Below are positions 16,993-25,402 of a stretch of DNA of 64,000 nt, piece by piece. The stretch is from JBGPHT01 sp041484525. Its GTDB lineage: Bacteria; Acidobacteriota; Terriglobia; Bryobacterales; Bryobacteraceae. The stretch lies in contig JBGPHT010000012.1 of assembly GCA_041484525.1 (NCBI GenBank), positions 1 to 64,000 on the forward strand. The letters run 5' to 3'. The notes under the pieces were generated by a model. It was not told where the DNA came from, made no database searches, and saw only the letters and a list, made by a program, of their open reading frames with translations. The translations under genes and the position numbers were made by a program. Position 1 is the stretch's first letter. Each line of letters begins with the position of its first letter.

Positions 16993-17940
16993 ATGGAACA
17001 TCCTCTTCTCATCGCGATCCTCTGCTTCCTGATGTTGATGGTGGCCCTCTCCGGGGTCGCTTATCGCATCTTCTATAAGCCCGGAAAATTTCTCCGCCAG
17101 CTCGGTAATCCCGTCATCACCGCCGATAGCCGGCGCAACGTCATCGACTCCACCGCCGAGCCCGAAGCCAGCACCATCGTCACCGTGCTCCACCAGATCG
17201 GCTCCCGCGTCCCATCATCGGACGCCGAAGTCGCCAACCTGCGCGCCGATCTGATCCGCGCCGGCTTCCGCTCGGAAAATTCGCTCCCCGTCTTCTATGG
17301 CCTCCGCATCATCAGCACCTTCCTCATGCTCGTCGGCAGCCTCATGATGGAGGCCAGCATGCCGCCCAACCCGGTGATGAAGGTTGCGCTGATGGTCTCC
17401 GGCTGCGCCGCGGGCTGGATTCTGCCCAAATTCATGCTCGAGAAGAAGGTCCACAAGCGCCAGGAGATTCTCCGCCTCTCGCTGCCGGACGCGCTCGACC
17501 TGCTGGTGGTTTCCGTCGAAGCCGGCCTGGGACTCGATCAGGCCATCCAGCACGTAGCCCGTGAGCTTCAAGTCAGCCACCCGCAGTTGAGCGAGGAGAT
17601 GTCGCTGGTCATGCTGGAAATGCGCGCCGGTAAGCGCCGCTCCGAAGCGCTGCGCAATTTCGCGGAGCGCACCGGCGAAGGTGAAATTCGCAAGCTGGTC
17701 GCCATCCTGATTCAGAACGATCGCTTTGGCACCAGCATGGGCGAGAGCCTGCGCACGCACTCCGATTTCATGCGTATCGCCCGCCGCCAGGAGGCCGAAG
17801 AGCGCGCCGGCAAAGTCGGCGTCAAACTGGTTTTCCCGATTTTCTTTTTCATTCTGCCGTCGATGTTGATCGTCGCGGCCGGCCCTGGCATCTTGCAGAT
17901 CTTTAAGTATCTGTTCCCGATGATGAAGCAGATTGGTTAA
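16993..17940 (+). CDS. tadC: Tad pilus inner-membrane platform protein TadC
   Basis: A 315-residue partner of TadB with the same T2SSF domain: 'LPDALDLLVVSVEAGLGLDQ', 'EMRAGKRRSEALRNFAERTG', 'LVAILIQNDRFGTSMGESLR', and a C-terminal 'VKLVFPIFFFILPSMLIVAA' membrane segment. It starts one base after the tadB stop. It is the last recognisable Tad gene here. The genes tadD, tadE, tadF, tadG and the prepilin peptidase are absent and must be elsewhere if the system works. Confidence 0.92.
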   Translation: MEHPLLIAILCFLMLMVALSGVAYRIFYKPGKFLRQLGNPVITADSRRNVIDSTAEPEASTIVTVLHQIGSRVPSSDAEVANLRADLIRAGFRSENSLPVFYGLRIISTFLMLVGSLMMEASMPPNPVMKVALMVSGCAAGWILPKFMLEKKVHKRQEILRLSLPDALDLLVVSVEAGLGLDQAIQHVARELQVSHPQLSEEMSLVMLEMRAGKRRSEALRNFAERTGEGEIRKLVAILIQNDRFGTSMGESLRTHSDFMRIARRQEAEERAGKVGVKLVFPIFFFILPSMLIVAAGPGILQIFKYLFPMMKQIG

Positions 17941-17975
17941 TAGAAAAAGTTAATAGAAACAAGGAGGAAGCCACG

Positions 17976-18068
17976 ATGAACGACATGATGATTCAAGCTG
18001 CGATCTGGATTTTTGCCGGCGGAGCCATGATTCTGTTTCTGAAGCGCCGCCGCTCGCGCAAGAGCTAG
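17976..18068 (+). CDS. 30-residue single-span micro-membrane protein A (paralogue of the next small gene)
   Basis: ATG at 17976 is preceded by a near-perfect ribosome site (AAGGAGG, 17961-17967). The product is MNDMMIQAAIWIFAGG then AMILFLKRRRSRKS: a short polar N-terminus, one hydrophobic helix and a strongly basic tail. It resembles the small protein at 18134 (shared IQ-AIW--AG, then RRR), so the two are probable duplicates. It starts 35 bases after tadC, likely on the same transcript. No family was recognised. The positive-inside rule would put the tail in the cytoplasm. Possible roles are a pilus-platform accessory or a modulator of a membrane enzyme; both are inference. Confidence 0.7.
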   Translation: MNDMMIQAAIWIFAGGAMILFLKRRRSRKS

Positions 18069-18133
18069 CCGAAGCAGCCATGAATCTCGCGGGCGCAGTA
18101 TGTCCCCGATTCTTAAAAGGAAGGAGAAACAAA

Positions 18134-18229
18134 ATGGACCTCGCCATTCAGGGAGCCATCTGGCTGGGAGCGGGCGTGACTCTGGTCGTGCTGCTCTCGC
18201 GTCGTCGCAAGCGCCGCGTGACGCGCTAG
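18134..18229 (+). CDS. 31-residue single-span micro-membrane protein B
   Basis: ATG at 18134 follows AAGGAAGGAG (18117-18126). The product is MDLAIQGAIWLGAGVTLVV then LLSRRRKRRVTR, with the same layout as peptide A: IQ-AIW--AG, a helix of about 17 residues and a basic tail. An in-frame ATG at 18080 would give 49 residues, but the strong ribosome site and the similarity to A support the shorter form. The pair shares protein pattern more than DNA sequence, which suggests selection on the peptides. Function unknown. Confidence 0.7.
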   Translation: MDLAIQGAIWLGAGVTLVVLLSRRRKRRVTR

Positions 18230-18266
18230 TTCTTTTTGGCGAAGCCGGTGCTCCCCGCCGGCCCGC

Positions 18267-19133
18267 GTGATCTTTATGTCGATCGGGATCCTCGTCAGCA
18301 AACAGAACGCCGACGGCGGTTGGCCATACGTCCGCGGTGGCTCTTGGACTGAACCAACCGTCTATGCCGTCCTAGCTCTGCTTGCCGCCGGTGAAATCGA
18401 GCCCGCTCGCAAAGGGTTGAAATGGCTGCTCGGCAGCCAGCGCGCCGATGGTGGTTGGCCCGCGCGTCCGGGTGTTGACGAAAGCGTTTGGGTCACCGCT
18501 CTGGCCGCCTTGATCCCCGCGGTGCAAGTCGGCCAACGGACGCATGACCGCTCCATACAGTGGCTTCTCGGAACCACCGGCCGCGAATCCACCCCTGCCT
18601 ACCGTCTCCGCGAGTGGCTCCTCGGCAATTCCCAGCCAGCCAACCAGAAGTTCCCCGGCTGGCCCTGGGTACCGGACACCGCCGCCTGGGTGGGCCCGAC
18701 CTCCATCGCGATACTAGCCCTCGATAAGGAATCCCGGCGCAACTCCTCCCAGGCCATCCGGACCCGGCTCGACGCGGGCCGCCGTTTTCTCCTCACCCGC
18801 GTCTGCAAAGAGGGCGGCTGGAACCACGGCTCCAACCGCGCGCTCGGTTACGAATCCCGGCCCTACCCCGAAACCACCGGCATGGCCCTGGCTGCCCTGC
18901 GCGGCACGCGCACGCCCGACATCTGCCGCTCCATCGAGACCGCTCTCCGCTTCCTCGCCGAGAGCCGCTCCGCCGATGCCCTCAACTGGCTCCGCCTCGG
19001 CCTCAAGGCGCACGGCCAGCTCCCGCCGGGTTATTGTCCGCCCGCCGGCATCGAGTGCCGCACGCTTTCCGAAACCGGTCTTGGCCTGCTCGTGGCCGAC
19101 GCCCTGAATGGAGGCGATCTGTTCCTCGCCTGA
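18267..19133 (+). CDS. Prenyltransferase/squalene-cyclase-type repeat protein
   Basis: A 288-residue protein built from alpha-alpha repeats of the terpenoid-cyclase/prenyltransferase fold, with QW-like motifs: 'QNADGGWPYVRGG', 'GSQRADGGWPARPG', 'CKEGGWNHGSN'. It is much shorter than squalene-hopene cyclase (about 630 residues) and lacks a visible DxDD catalytic motif, so a cyclase reaction is unlikely. It may be a structural or binding protein. Start is GTG 18267 or ATG 18276; neither has a strong ribosome site. It lies 4 bases before the DUF362 gene and belongs to a three-gene operon with it and a GT-C-like protein. Confidence 0.7.
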   Translation: MIFMSIGILVSKQNADGGWPYVRGGSWTEPTVYAVLALLAAGEIEPARKGLKWLLGSQRADGGWPARPGVDESVWVTALAALIPAVQVGQRTHDRSIQWLLGTTGRESTPAYRLREWLLGNSQPANQKFPGWPWVPDTAAWVGPTSIAILALDKESRRNSSQAIRTRLDAGRRFLLTRVCKEGGWNHGSNRALGYESRPYPETTGMALAALRGTRTPDICRSIETALRFLAESRSADALNWLRLGLKAHGQLPPGYCPPAGIECRTLSETGLGLLVADALNGGDLFLA

Positions 19134-19137
19134 CCCT

Positions 19138-20109
19138 ATGCCGATGAAATTCACCAGACGCGAATGGTTGGCCGCCTCCGCCGGCGCCGCGGTCCTGACC
19201 GGCTGCACGAAACTCGAACGCGTCGTCCCCTCGAGGGTTTCCATCGTGCGCGCGCCCGCCTACGATCAGACCCTCTACGACACCGTCCGCCGCATCATCG
19301 CCAGCCACGGCCTCGACGTGCGGGGGAAGAGCGTGCTTCTCAAACCCAATCTCGTCGAGTTCGAGCCCGAGAGCAGCATCAACACGCATCCGCTTCTGGT
19401 CCACGCCGTGTACGAAGGATTTCGCGCGCTCGGCCCGTCCGCCATCCACATCGCCGAAGGGCCGGGCCACCGCCGCAACACGCTCGACCTGGCCGAAGCC
19501 GCCGGGTACTTCAAGACCATCCCGCGCTTCGAGGATCTGTTCGTCGATCTCAACCTCGACGACGTGACGCGTGTCCGCCCCGCGCACCAGTTCTCGCGTC
19601 TCGACAAGCTGTATTTGCCGAATCTCGCATTGGGCGCCGACCTGCTCGTGTCCATTGCCAAGATGAAGACGCATCATTGGGTAGGCGCCACGCTCTCCAT
19701 GAAGAACCTGTTCGGCGTGGTCCCCAGCGGCGTCTACGGCTGGCCCAAGAACGTGCTCCACTGGGCCGGCATCAACGAGTGCATCGCCGACCTGCACGAC
19801 ATCTTCGATCGCCAGTTCGCCATTGTCGATGGCATCGTCGGCATGGAAGGCAACGGCCCCATCCAGGGCACGCCCAAGCACGCTGGCGTCCTGGTGGCCG
19901 GCACCGACCCCGTTTCAGTCGACGCCACCTGCTGCCGCGTCATGCGCCTCGACCCCTTAAAGATCGAGTACCTTCGTCTGGCGTCGGGCGACATGGATAG
20001 CCATGTCACCGAGCGCAACATTCAACAGATCGGTGAGACCATCGCGTCGGTGGCCACGCCCTTCGAACCGCCGCCGGACTTCCCGCACCTTCGGCTGGAG
20101 ATGAGCTGA
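19138..20109 (+). CDS. DUF362 protein, exported by Tat and lipid-anchored
   Basis: A 323-residue protein. The start MPMKFTRREWLAASAGAAVL followed by TGC combines a twin-arginine motif (TRREWL) with a lipobox (LTGC), so the mature form is probably an outer-facing lipoprotein. The rest matches DUF362 ('VLLKPNLVEFEPESSINTHP', 'ISKMKTH'-type 'SIAKMKTHHWVGATLSMKNL', 'IVDGIVGMEGNGPIQGTPKH'). These proteins sometimes carry Fe-S clusters, but no cysteine-rich cluster motif is present here. ATG 19138 is chosen over 19108 because it begins the signal. Its TGA overlaps the next ATG by one base. Confidence 0.85.
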   Translation: MPMKFTRREWLAASAGAAVLTGCTKLERVVPSRVSIVRAPAYDQTLYDTVRRIIASHGLDVRGKSVLLKPNLVEFEPESSINTHPLLVHAVYEGFRALGPSAIHIAEGPGHRRNTLDLAEAAGYFKTIPRFEDLFVDLNLDDVTRVRPAHQFSRLDKLYLPNLALGADLLVSIAKMKTHHWVGATLSMKNLFGVVPSGVYGWPKNVLHWAGINECIADLHDIFDRQFAIVDGIVGMEGNGPIQGTPKHAGVLVAGTDPVSVDATCCRVMRLDPLKIEYLRLASGDMDSHVTERNIQQIGETIASVATPFEPPPDFPHLRLEMS

Positions 20110-21623
20110 TGCAAGCCAACGCGATCGATCCCGATGGAATCTCAGACGGTCACGACGGCTGGCGGCAGCGGATCGCCGCTCTCCCCAACAGCCGGATTAT
20201 TTACGTGCTCGCATCCCTCGTGCTGCTCGCGCCCTGCTTCTGGCAGCCGCGCCTGCAGGCCGGCGACCTCTCCAGCCACATCTACAACGCCTGGCTGGCG
20301 CAGTTGATCGAGAGCGGACGCGCCGACGGCCTGGTCGTCGTCCGCCAGAGCACGAATATATTGTTCGATCTCATGCTTAGCGGCCTGCTGCGCATGATCG
20401 GCGCCGAGTGGGCACAGCGCATCGCCGTGTCGTGCGCCGTCCTCATCTTCATTTGGGGTGCTTTCGCCTTTGTATCCGCCGTTGCCGGCCGCCGCACCTG
20501 GCACCTGCTGCCGTGCATTGCGATGCTGGCCTACGGCTGGGTCTTCCACTCCGGCTTTTTCAATTTCTATCTCAGCCTCGGTCTCTGTTTCTGGGCCCTC
20601 GCCATTACCTGGAACGTCACGCCGCGCCGTTTCGCCCTCGCGATTCCATTTTTTGCAGCCGCCTATGTTGCCCACGCCCTACCGGTACTGTGGACATCTG
20701 GTTTGCTCTTGTACATCTGCCTGGCGCGCAACCTCAAGCCGCTCGGCCGCGCCGGCCTTACCACCGCCTTCGTGTTCGCGATGATCCTGATCCACACCGT
20801 AGTCGGCCACACGCTCATCACCCGATGGTCCCCGGCGCAGATCACCATGACCACCGGCCTCGACCAAGTGTGGGTCTTCAATACCAAGTATTACATCGTG
20901 CTGATGGGCCTGCTTGCCATGTGGGGAATGCTGTTCATCGGCCTGGTTCGCGCCAACGGGCCGCGCCAGGTGGTCGCCGGCATTCCGTTCCAGATCTGCG
21001 TGATCGGCGCGGCGGGCGTCTTCATTCTCCCCTCCACCGTGCTCATACCCGGCTTCTACCACGCCCTCAGCTATATCGCCGAGCGCATGTCGCTGGGGGT
21101 CGGCATCTGTGTCTGCGCCCTTCTCGGCGCTGCGCGGCCGCGCCTGTTGGAACGTTGGGGACTGGCCGCCGTCGCCGCCATCTTCTTCTGTTTTATCTAT
21201 GCCGACGAGCGCGCCCTCAATTCATTCGAGGACCGCATGCAGGACGTCGTGGAAACGCTGCCGCCCGGCCAGCGCGTCGTCAGCGCCATCGCCGACGAGG
21301 ATATGCGGGTCAACGCTGTCACCCACATGATCGACCGCGTCTGCATCGGGCGCTGTTTCAGCTACGCCAACTACGAAGCCTCGACCGGCCAGTTCCGCAT
21401 CCGCGCGGTGGCCGAGAACTCTATCGTGACCCGGACCTACGCCGACTCCTGGCACTTACAGACCGGCGTTTACGTCGTGCGGCCCAGTGACGTGCCTCTC
21501 TATCAAGTCGATCTGGACCATCAGGGCCGCCTCTTCATTCGCAGCTTGAAGGCAGGAACGCAATGTGGAAGTACCTATTGGAAAACGTTGAAGGACTGGA
21601 TGCCCGCTGGCGCCAGGTCCTGA
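20109..21623 (+). CDS. Polytopic GT-C-like membrane protein (paralogue of the protein at 37238)
   Basis: A 504-residue protein with about ten membrane segments. 'PRLQAGDLSSHIYNAWLAQL' and 'GWVFHSGFFNFYLSLGLCFW' are almost the same in the gene at 37238, so the two are clear paralogues. The 'AGDLSSH' acidic loop after the first helix is where GT-C enzymes carry their catalytic Asp, but no characterised family member could be named. The C-terminal 130 residues form a soluble domain ('RVNAVTHMIDRVCIGRCFSY', 'YADSWHLQTGVYVV') also shared with the paralogue. Translationally coupled to the DUF362 gene. Confidence 0.7.
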   Translation: MQANAIDPDGISDGHDGWRQRIAALPNSRIIYVLASLVLLAPCFWQPRLQAGDLSSHIYNAWLAQLIESGRADGLVVVRQSTNILFDLMLSGLLRMIGAEWAQRIAVSCAVLIFIWGAFAFVSAVAGRRTWHLLPCIAMLAYGWVFHSGFFNFYLSLGLCFWALAITWNVTPRRFALAIPFFAAAYVAHALPVLWTSGLLLYICLARNLKPLGRAGLTTAFVFAMILIHTVVGHTLITRWSPAQITMTTGLDQVWVFNTKYYIVLMGLLAMWGMLFIGLVRANGPRQVVAGIPFQICVIGAAGVFILPSTVLIPGFYHALSYIAERMSLGVGICVCALLGAARPRLLERWGLAAVAAIFFCFIYADERALNSFEDRMQDVVETLPPGQRVVSAIADEDMRVNAVTHMIDRVCIGRCFSYANYEASTGQFRIRAVAENSIVTRTYADSWHLQTGVYVVRPSDVPLYQVDLDHQGRLFIRSLKAGTQCGSTYWKTLKDWMPAGARS

Positions 21624-21645
21624 CAGATGGCGCGCTGCTGGCTGG

Positions 21646-21687
21646 CTTACTCGCCACTTGCTCATGGCTCGTCCATGGCTGAGTAAG
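21646..21687. terminator. Candidate hairpin terminator between convergent genes
   Basis: CTTACTC (21646-21652) pairs with GAGTAAG (21681-21687), and an inner CATGG/CCATG pair extends the fold. It lies between the stop codons of the convergent genes at 21623 (+) and 21713 (-). No T-run follows, so termination efficiency is uncertain. Confidence 0.4.
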
Positions 21688-21712
21688 TACCCGGACGCAG
21701 CATATGGCCGAC

Positions 21713-22864
21713 TCAAGAGATCATCACGTTCCGCGGGAACTGTGAGTTGTCTTCGAGGAAGGTTTTCTTAGTAGCCAGGTCCTCCTCGGTCGGCTGAGTT
21801 GTTCCGGTGACGTCGGTCACGCGCGACACCAGCGTGTGCGGTCCTGGCGTTGCACCATTCCAGACATAAGAGAACAGCTTCCAGGAATACTTGCTGCTGG
21901 TAGCCGGATCCATCGTCGCCGGCTGCCATGGGCCGTCGTCCACGCGGACTTCGACCGACTTCAATGGCGTCCCGTCGTTCAGCACGACACCGAGTACTTT
22001 GTGCCGGCTGCCGTCGCGGGTGATGCGTGCGATGAAAGACTTCAACTGCATGCGGGTGATGGCGGCCTCCTTCCACTTCATCTCGCCGTCGATCATTTCA
22101 CCCTTCAAAGTGCGGTACCAGCGAGCCTGGAACTTTCCGAGATACTGATCTTCCTGAACGTGGATGTTGGAAAGCCATTTGACGTGGGCCACTCCGTACC
22201 AACCGGGAACGAGCAGGCGAAGCGGGAAACCCTGGTGGCGGGTGAGCGGTTCTCCATTCAACGCGTACGCCAAAAGGGGCTCAGGGGACAACGCCTTTTC
22301 GCGCGATAGACTGCGACCGAACTGTTGGTCAACCTTGTTGATCTTCCCGCGGAAGTCCACGTCCTCTTCGCCGTGATCGGCGCCGAAGAAGACGAACTCG
22401 CGGGCCTGAGCTTTCACACCCGCTTGATCGAGCACCGCCCGAAGCGGGACCCCGGTCCAGCGTCCGTTGCTTGCGAGACCTTGCAGGGGACGACGATTGC
22501 CCGAGCACTCGAAGCCGAACACGAGTTCCGTACTGCGCATTTTTCGAAGTTCATCGAGCGAGAAAGACTTCGGCCGATCCACCAGTCCGGAGACTTTCAG
22601 AGCAAAGGTTGCAGCGTCTATGACGGGATGGCCGTAGTGCTGTGTCGTAAAGAACTGATCCTTCGAAGTGAACGGACCGTCGATTGTCCGGACATCGAGA
22701 GTTCGCCGTTCGGGGCTCGGTGCCGGGTTGAAATTGGCCGGAAGGTCGGTGAAGGGCACCAGGGTCTCGCCTTGCGCGAGCGCCGGCCAGTCCGGCACCA
22801 GTGCGAGCAGGCCGGTCACAGCCAGACCTCGCATAGTGTCTCTACGGGTGATGTGTTCCGACAT
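21713..22864 (-). CDS. Sulfite-oxidase-family molybdopterin enzyme, Tat-exported
   Basis: A 383-residue periplasmic enzyme of the sulfite oxidase/SorA family. MSEHITRRDTMRGLAVTGLL is a Tat-type leader. The molybdopterin domain has the Mo-ligating Cys120 in 'FGFECSGNRRP', plus 'WTGVPLRAVLDQAG', 'GYALN'-type 'LLAYALNGEPLTRHQGFPLR' and 'PGWYGVAHVKWL'. The C-terminal third is the Mo-co dimerisation domain ('VEVRVDDGPWQPA'). The start at 22864 has GGAGG seven bases upstream. No heme domain is fused, so electrons would pass to a separate cytochrome. The substrate may be sulfite or another small oxyanion. Divergent from the amidase gene. Confidence 0.88.
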   Translation of the reverse strand: MSEHITRRDTMRGLAVTGLLALVPDWPALAQGETLVPFTDLPANFNPAPSPERRTLDVRTIDGPFTSKDQFFTTQHYGHPVIDAATFALKVSGLVDRPKSFSLDELRKMRSTELVFGFECSGNRRPLQGLASNGRWTGVPLRAVLDQAGVKAQAREFVFFGADHGEEDVDFRGKINKVDQQFGRSLSREKALSPEPLLAYALNGEPLTRHQGFPLRLLVPGWYGVAHVKWLSNIHVQEDQYLGKFQARWYRTLKGEMIDGEMKWKEAAITRMQLKSFIARITRDGSRHKVLGVVLNDGTPLKSVEVRVDDGPWQPATMDPATSSKYSWKLFSYVWNGATPGPHTLVSRVTDVTGTTQPTEEDLATKKTFLEDNSQFPRNVMIS

Positions 22865-22994
22865 GCTTCGCCTCCAGGAGGACCGATGATTAGCCTCAGG
22901 GCATTCTACCTCCGGCGATGACAGATCGCCAGCGAGGTTACGCGTACCGAATGACGGCGGTGCGCGAACCCGGTCGCCTGATAGACTCACACCC

Positions 22995-24494
22995 ATGAGT
23001 GAGAATCATCCAAACCGCCGCGAAATCCTGCTGGGAATGGCTGCGGTGCCTCTCCTCGAAGGCACCTTGGAGGCTCAGTCCGCCGCTTCCTCCGTGTGTT
23101 TCATGAGCACAGTCGAGATGGCCCGGCTGATCCGCTCGAAGAAGCTGTCCGCACGCGAAGCGCTGGCCGCGCACCTGAAACAGATCGAGCGTGTAAACCC
23201 GAAGGTCAATGCCATCGTGACCCTGGTGCCGGAAATGGCCGCCGACGCCGCCGCGAAGGCCGACGAGATGCAGGCCCGCAAAGAGAAGTTGGGGCCGCTG
23301 CACGGCCTGCCAGTGGCGCACAAGGATCTGGTGGAAACCCGCGGCATCCGCACCACCTTTGGATCGCCGCTTTATAAAGACAACATCCCCACCGAAAACG
23401 ATCTGATTGTCGAACGGCTCCGCCGGGCCGGCGCGATCGCCATCGGCAAGACCAACACGCCCGAATTCGGCGCGGGATCGCAGACCTTCAACACCGTCTT
23501 TGGCGCGACCCACAACCCCTACGACCTGACCAAGACCTGCGGCGGATCCTCCGGCGGCGCAGCAGTCGCGCTAGCCTGCGGACTCGTGCCCGTGGCCGAT
23601 GGCTCCGATGCCGGCGGCTCCCTGCGCAATCCAGCCGCATTCTGCAACGTGGTTGGCTTCCGCCCTTCGATCGGCCGCGTGCCGAACCCCAAAGCCGCGT
23701 TCGGCTGGTCCACGCTCAGTACCTCCGGATGCCTCGGGCGTTCCGTAGCCGACCTGGCCCTCGTGCTCAGCACCATCGCGGGACCCGATTCCCGCGCGCC
23801 GCTCTCCATTGACGAACCGGGAGAACGCTTCGCTCGACCGCTCGACCGCAGCTTCAAAGGTGTGCGCGTGGCCTGGTTCAAGAACTTGGGCGGCGTGCCC
23901 TTCGACGCGCGCGTACGCACCGTTGTGGACGGGCATCGCAAGACATTTGAATCCCTGGGGTGCATCGTCGAGCAGGCGGAGCCGGACTTCGCCCCCGCCG
24001 AGATCGCCTTCCGCATACTGCGCGCATGGAACACGGCGAATTCGTATGGCGAGCGTCTACGCGAGCACCCCGGCGCATTCAAGGACACACTCAAAGGTGA
24101 AATCGAGGAAGGACTTCGACTAACCGGCACCGATGTTGCCCGCGCCGAAACAGCCCACGGCCAGATCTGGCGGCGCTTTCAGGCATTCCTTGAAAAGTAC
24201 GAGTACTTCGTTCTGCCCACTACGCAATTGCCGCCATTCGACGTCAACACGCCATATCCAACGGAGATCGCGGGCGTAAAGTTCGAGAACTACATCGACT
24301 GGATGAAGTCCTGCTGGTATATCTCAGCAACGGGCAATCCAGCGGCCTCGGTGCCGGGCGGCTTCACGGCTGAAGGACTTCCGGTTGGCGTGCAGATCGT
24401 CGGCCGCAACAAAGAAGACTTCAGCGTCCTGCAAATGGCGCACGCGTTCGAACAGGCGACTGGCTTTGGCAAGAAGCGCCCGGTCATTTCGTAG
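22995..24494 (+). CDS. Amidase-signature hydrolase with Tat-like leader
   Basis: A 499-residue amidase-signature enzyme. The Ser-cisSer-Lys triad is visible: Lys110 in 'VAHKD', the GGSSGG motif (cis-Ser near 186) and Ser209 in 'DAGGSLR'. The leader MSENHPNRREILLGMAAVPL resembles a Tat signal, pointing to an exported amidase rather than the GatA subunit of tRNA amidotransferase, and no gatB or gatC is adjacent. It hydrolyses C-N amide bonds of an unknown substrate. The cytochrome c gene follows on the same strand after 140 bases. Confidence 0.87.
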   Translation: MSENHPNRREILLGMAAVPLLEGTLEAQSAASSVCFMSTVEMARLIRSKKLSAREALAAHLKQIERVNPKVNAIVTLVPEMAADAAAKADEMQARKEKLGPLHGLPVAHKDLVETRGIRTTFGSPLYKDNIPTENDLIVERLRRAGAIAIGKTNTPEFGAGSQTFNTVFGATHNPYDLTKTCGGSSGGAAVALACGLVPVADGSDAGGSLRNPAAFCNVVGFRPSIGRVPNPKAAFGWSTLSTSGCLGRSVADLALVLSTIAGPDSRAPLSIDEPGERFARPLDRSFKGVRVAWFKNLGGVPFDARVRTVVDGHRKTFESLGCIVEQAEPDFAPAEIAFRILRAWNTANSYGERLREHPGAFKDTLKGEIEEGLRLTGTDVARAETAHGQIWRRFQAFLEKYEYFVLPTTQLPPFDVNTPYPTEIAGVKFENYIDWMKSCWYISATGNPAASVPGGFTAEGLPVGVQIVGRNKEDFSVLQMAHAFEQATGFGKKRPVIS

Positions 24495-24634
24495 AAGACC
24501 CGCACGCGTTTGTCGCAGCCGCGGACGAGCCCCGAAAGGTGTGGCCAGATCCGTTCGCGTGGTGTGCGCGCTGGTGTCGCTGCCCGGCGCATCCGCACAG
24601 CAGGACCCTGTGTTTTAGGATAAGATACCCGGAC

Positions 24635-25402
24635 ATGAGGCGAGCGTTACTCAGTCTGCTCCCGATTTTCGCGGCCATGGCTGCCGGACCCGAAGCCAAA
24701 GTGAAGCTTCCCACCGGCCGCGCCGACCTGGTGCGCGGCGAAAAGCTCTTCGAAGGCCAATGCGCCCTGTGCCACGGACCGAAAGGTGTGGGCGGCCGCG
24801 GGCCCATGCTCACCCGAGCCAAACTCTTGCACGCACCGGACGACAAGGCACTCGTGCAGACGATCTCAGATGGGATTCGCGGCACGGAAATGCCGGGCGC
24901 GGGCGCCATGTCGGACCACGAGATACAGCAAGTCGCTGCCTACGTGCGCTCGCTGGGAAAGATTCCACCGCAGGCGGTGCCCGGCAACGCCGCCCACGGT
25001 TCTGAGATCTACCATGCCAAAGGCTGCACCGGCTGCCATGAGATCTCGGGCGCGGGCGGAATCTCGGCGCCGAATCTGGATGGAATCGGCGCCAGCCGCA
25101 GCGCCGCATTCCTGCGTGAATCTCTGGTGGACCCGGGCGCTGCCGTCCCCGAGGGCTATCTGCTGGTAACGGTGGTTCCGAAGAATGGCGAGAAGGTGAC
25201 GGGCGTCCGCGTCAATGAGGATTCGTTCTCGATTCAACTTCAGGACAGCGCGGGACGATCGCATTCTTTCTGGAAGAGCGAAGTTACGCAAATCGACAAG
25301 CAGCGGGGAAAATCGCCTATGCCGTCGTTCAAGGGCCAGCTCTCGGACGCGGAATTGACAGACCTCGTGGCGTACCTGGCTTCGTTGAAGGAGACAAAGT
25401 GA
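24635..25402 (+). CDS. Periplasmic diheme cytochrome c
   Basis: A 255-residue exported protein with two c-type heme sites, CALCH (Cys43-Cys46-His47) and CTGCH (Cys131-Cys134-His135), each with a later Met as likely axial ligand ('GTEMPGAG', 'SPMPSFKGQLSDAELTDLVA'). Signal peptide residues 1-17. The region around 170-220 ('VTVVPKNGEKVTGVRVNEDS') is the insert found in Solibacter-type cytochromes. Its TGA overlaps the GTG of the PQQ dehydrogenase, so the two are translationally coupled. It is the obvious electron acceptor for that enzyme. Confidence 0.9.
   Translation: MRRALLSLLPIFAAMAAGPEAKVKLPTGRADLVRGEKLFEGQCALCHGPKGVGGRGPMLTRAKLLHAPDDKALVQTISDGIRGTEMPGAGAMSDHEIQQVAAYVRSLGKIPPQAVPGNAAHGSEIYHAKGCTGCHEISGAGGISAPNLDGIGASRSAAFLRESLVDPGAAVPEGYLLVTVVPKNGEKVTGVRVNEDSFSIQLQDSAGRSHSFWKSEVTQIDKQRGKSPMPSFKGQLSDAELTDLVAYLASLKETK

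Noticed and set aside
18080..18229. Longer 49-residue form of micropeptide B from the ATG at 18080
   Set aside because: The added segment would translate through the strong ribosome site, and the neighbouring paralogue begins at the position equal to the shorter form.
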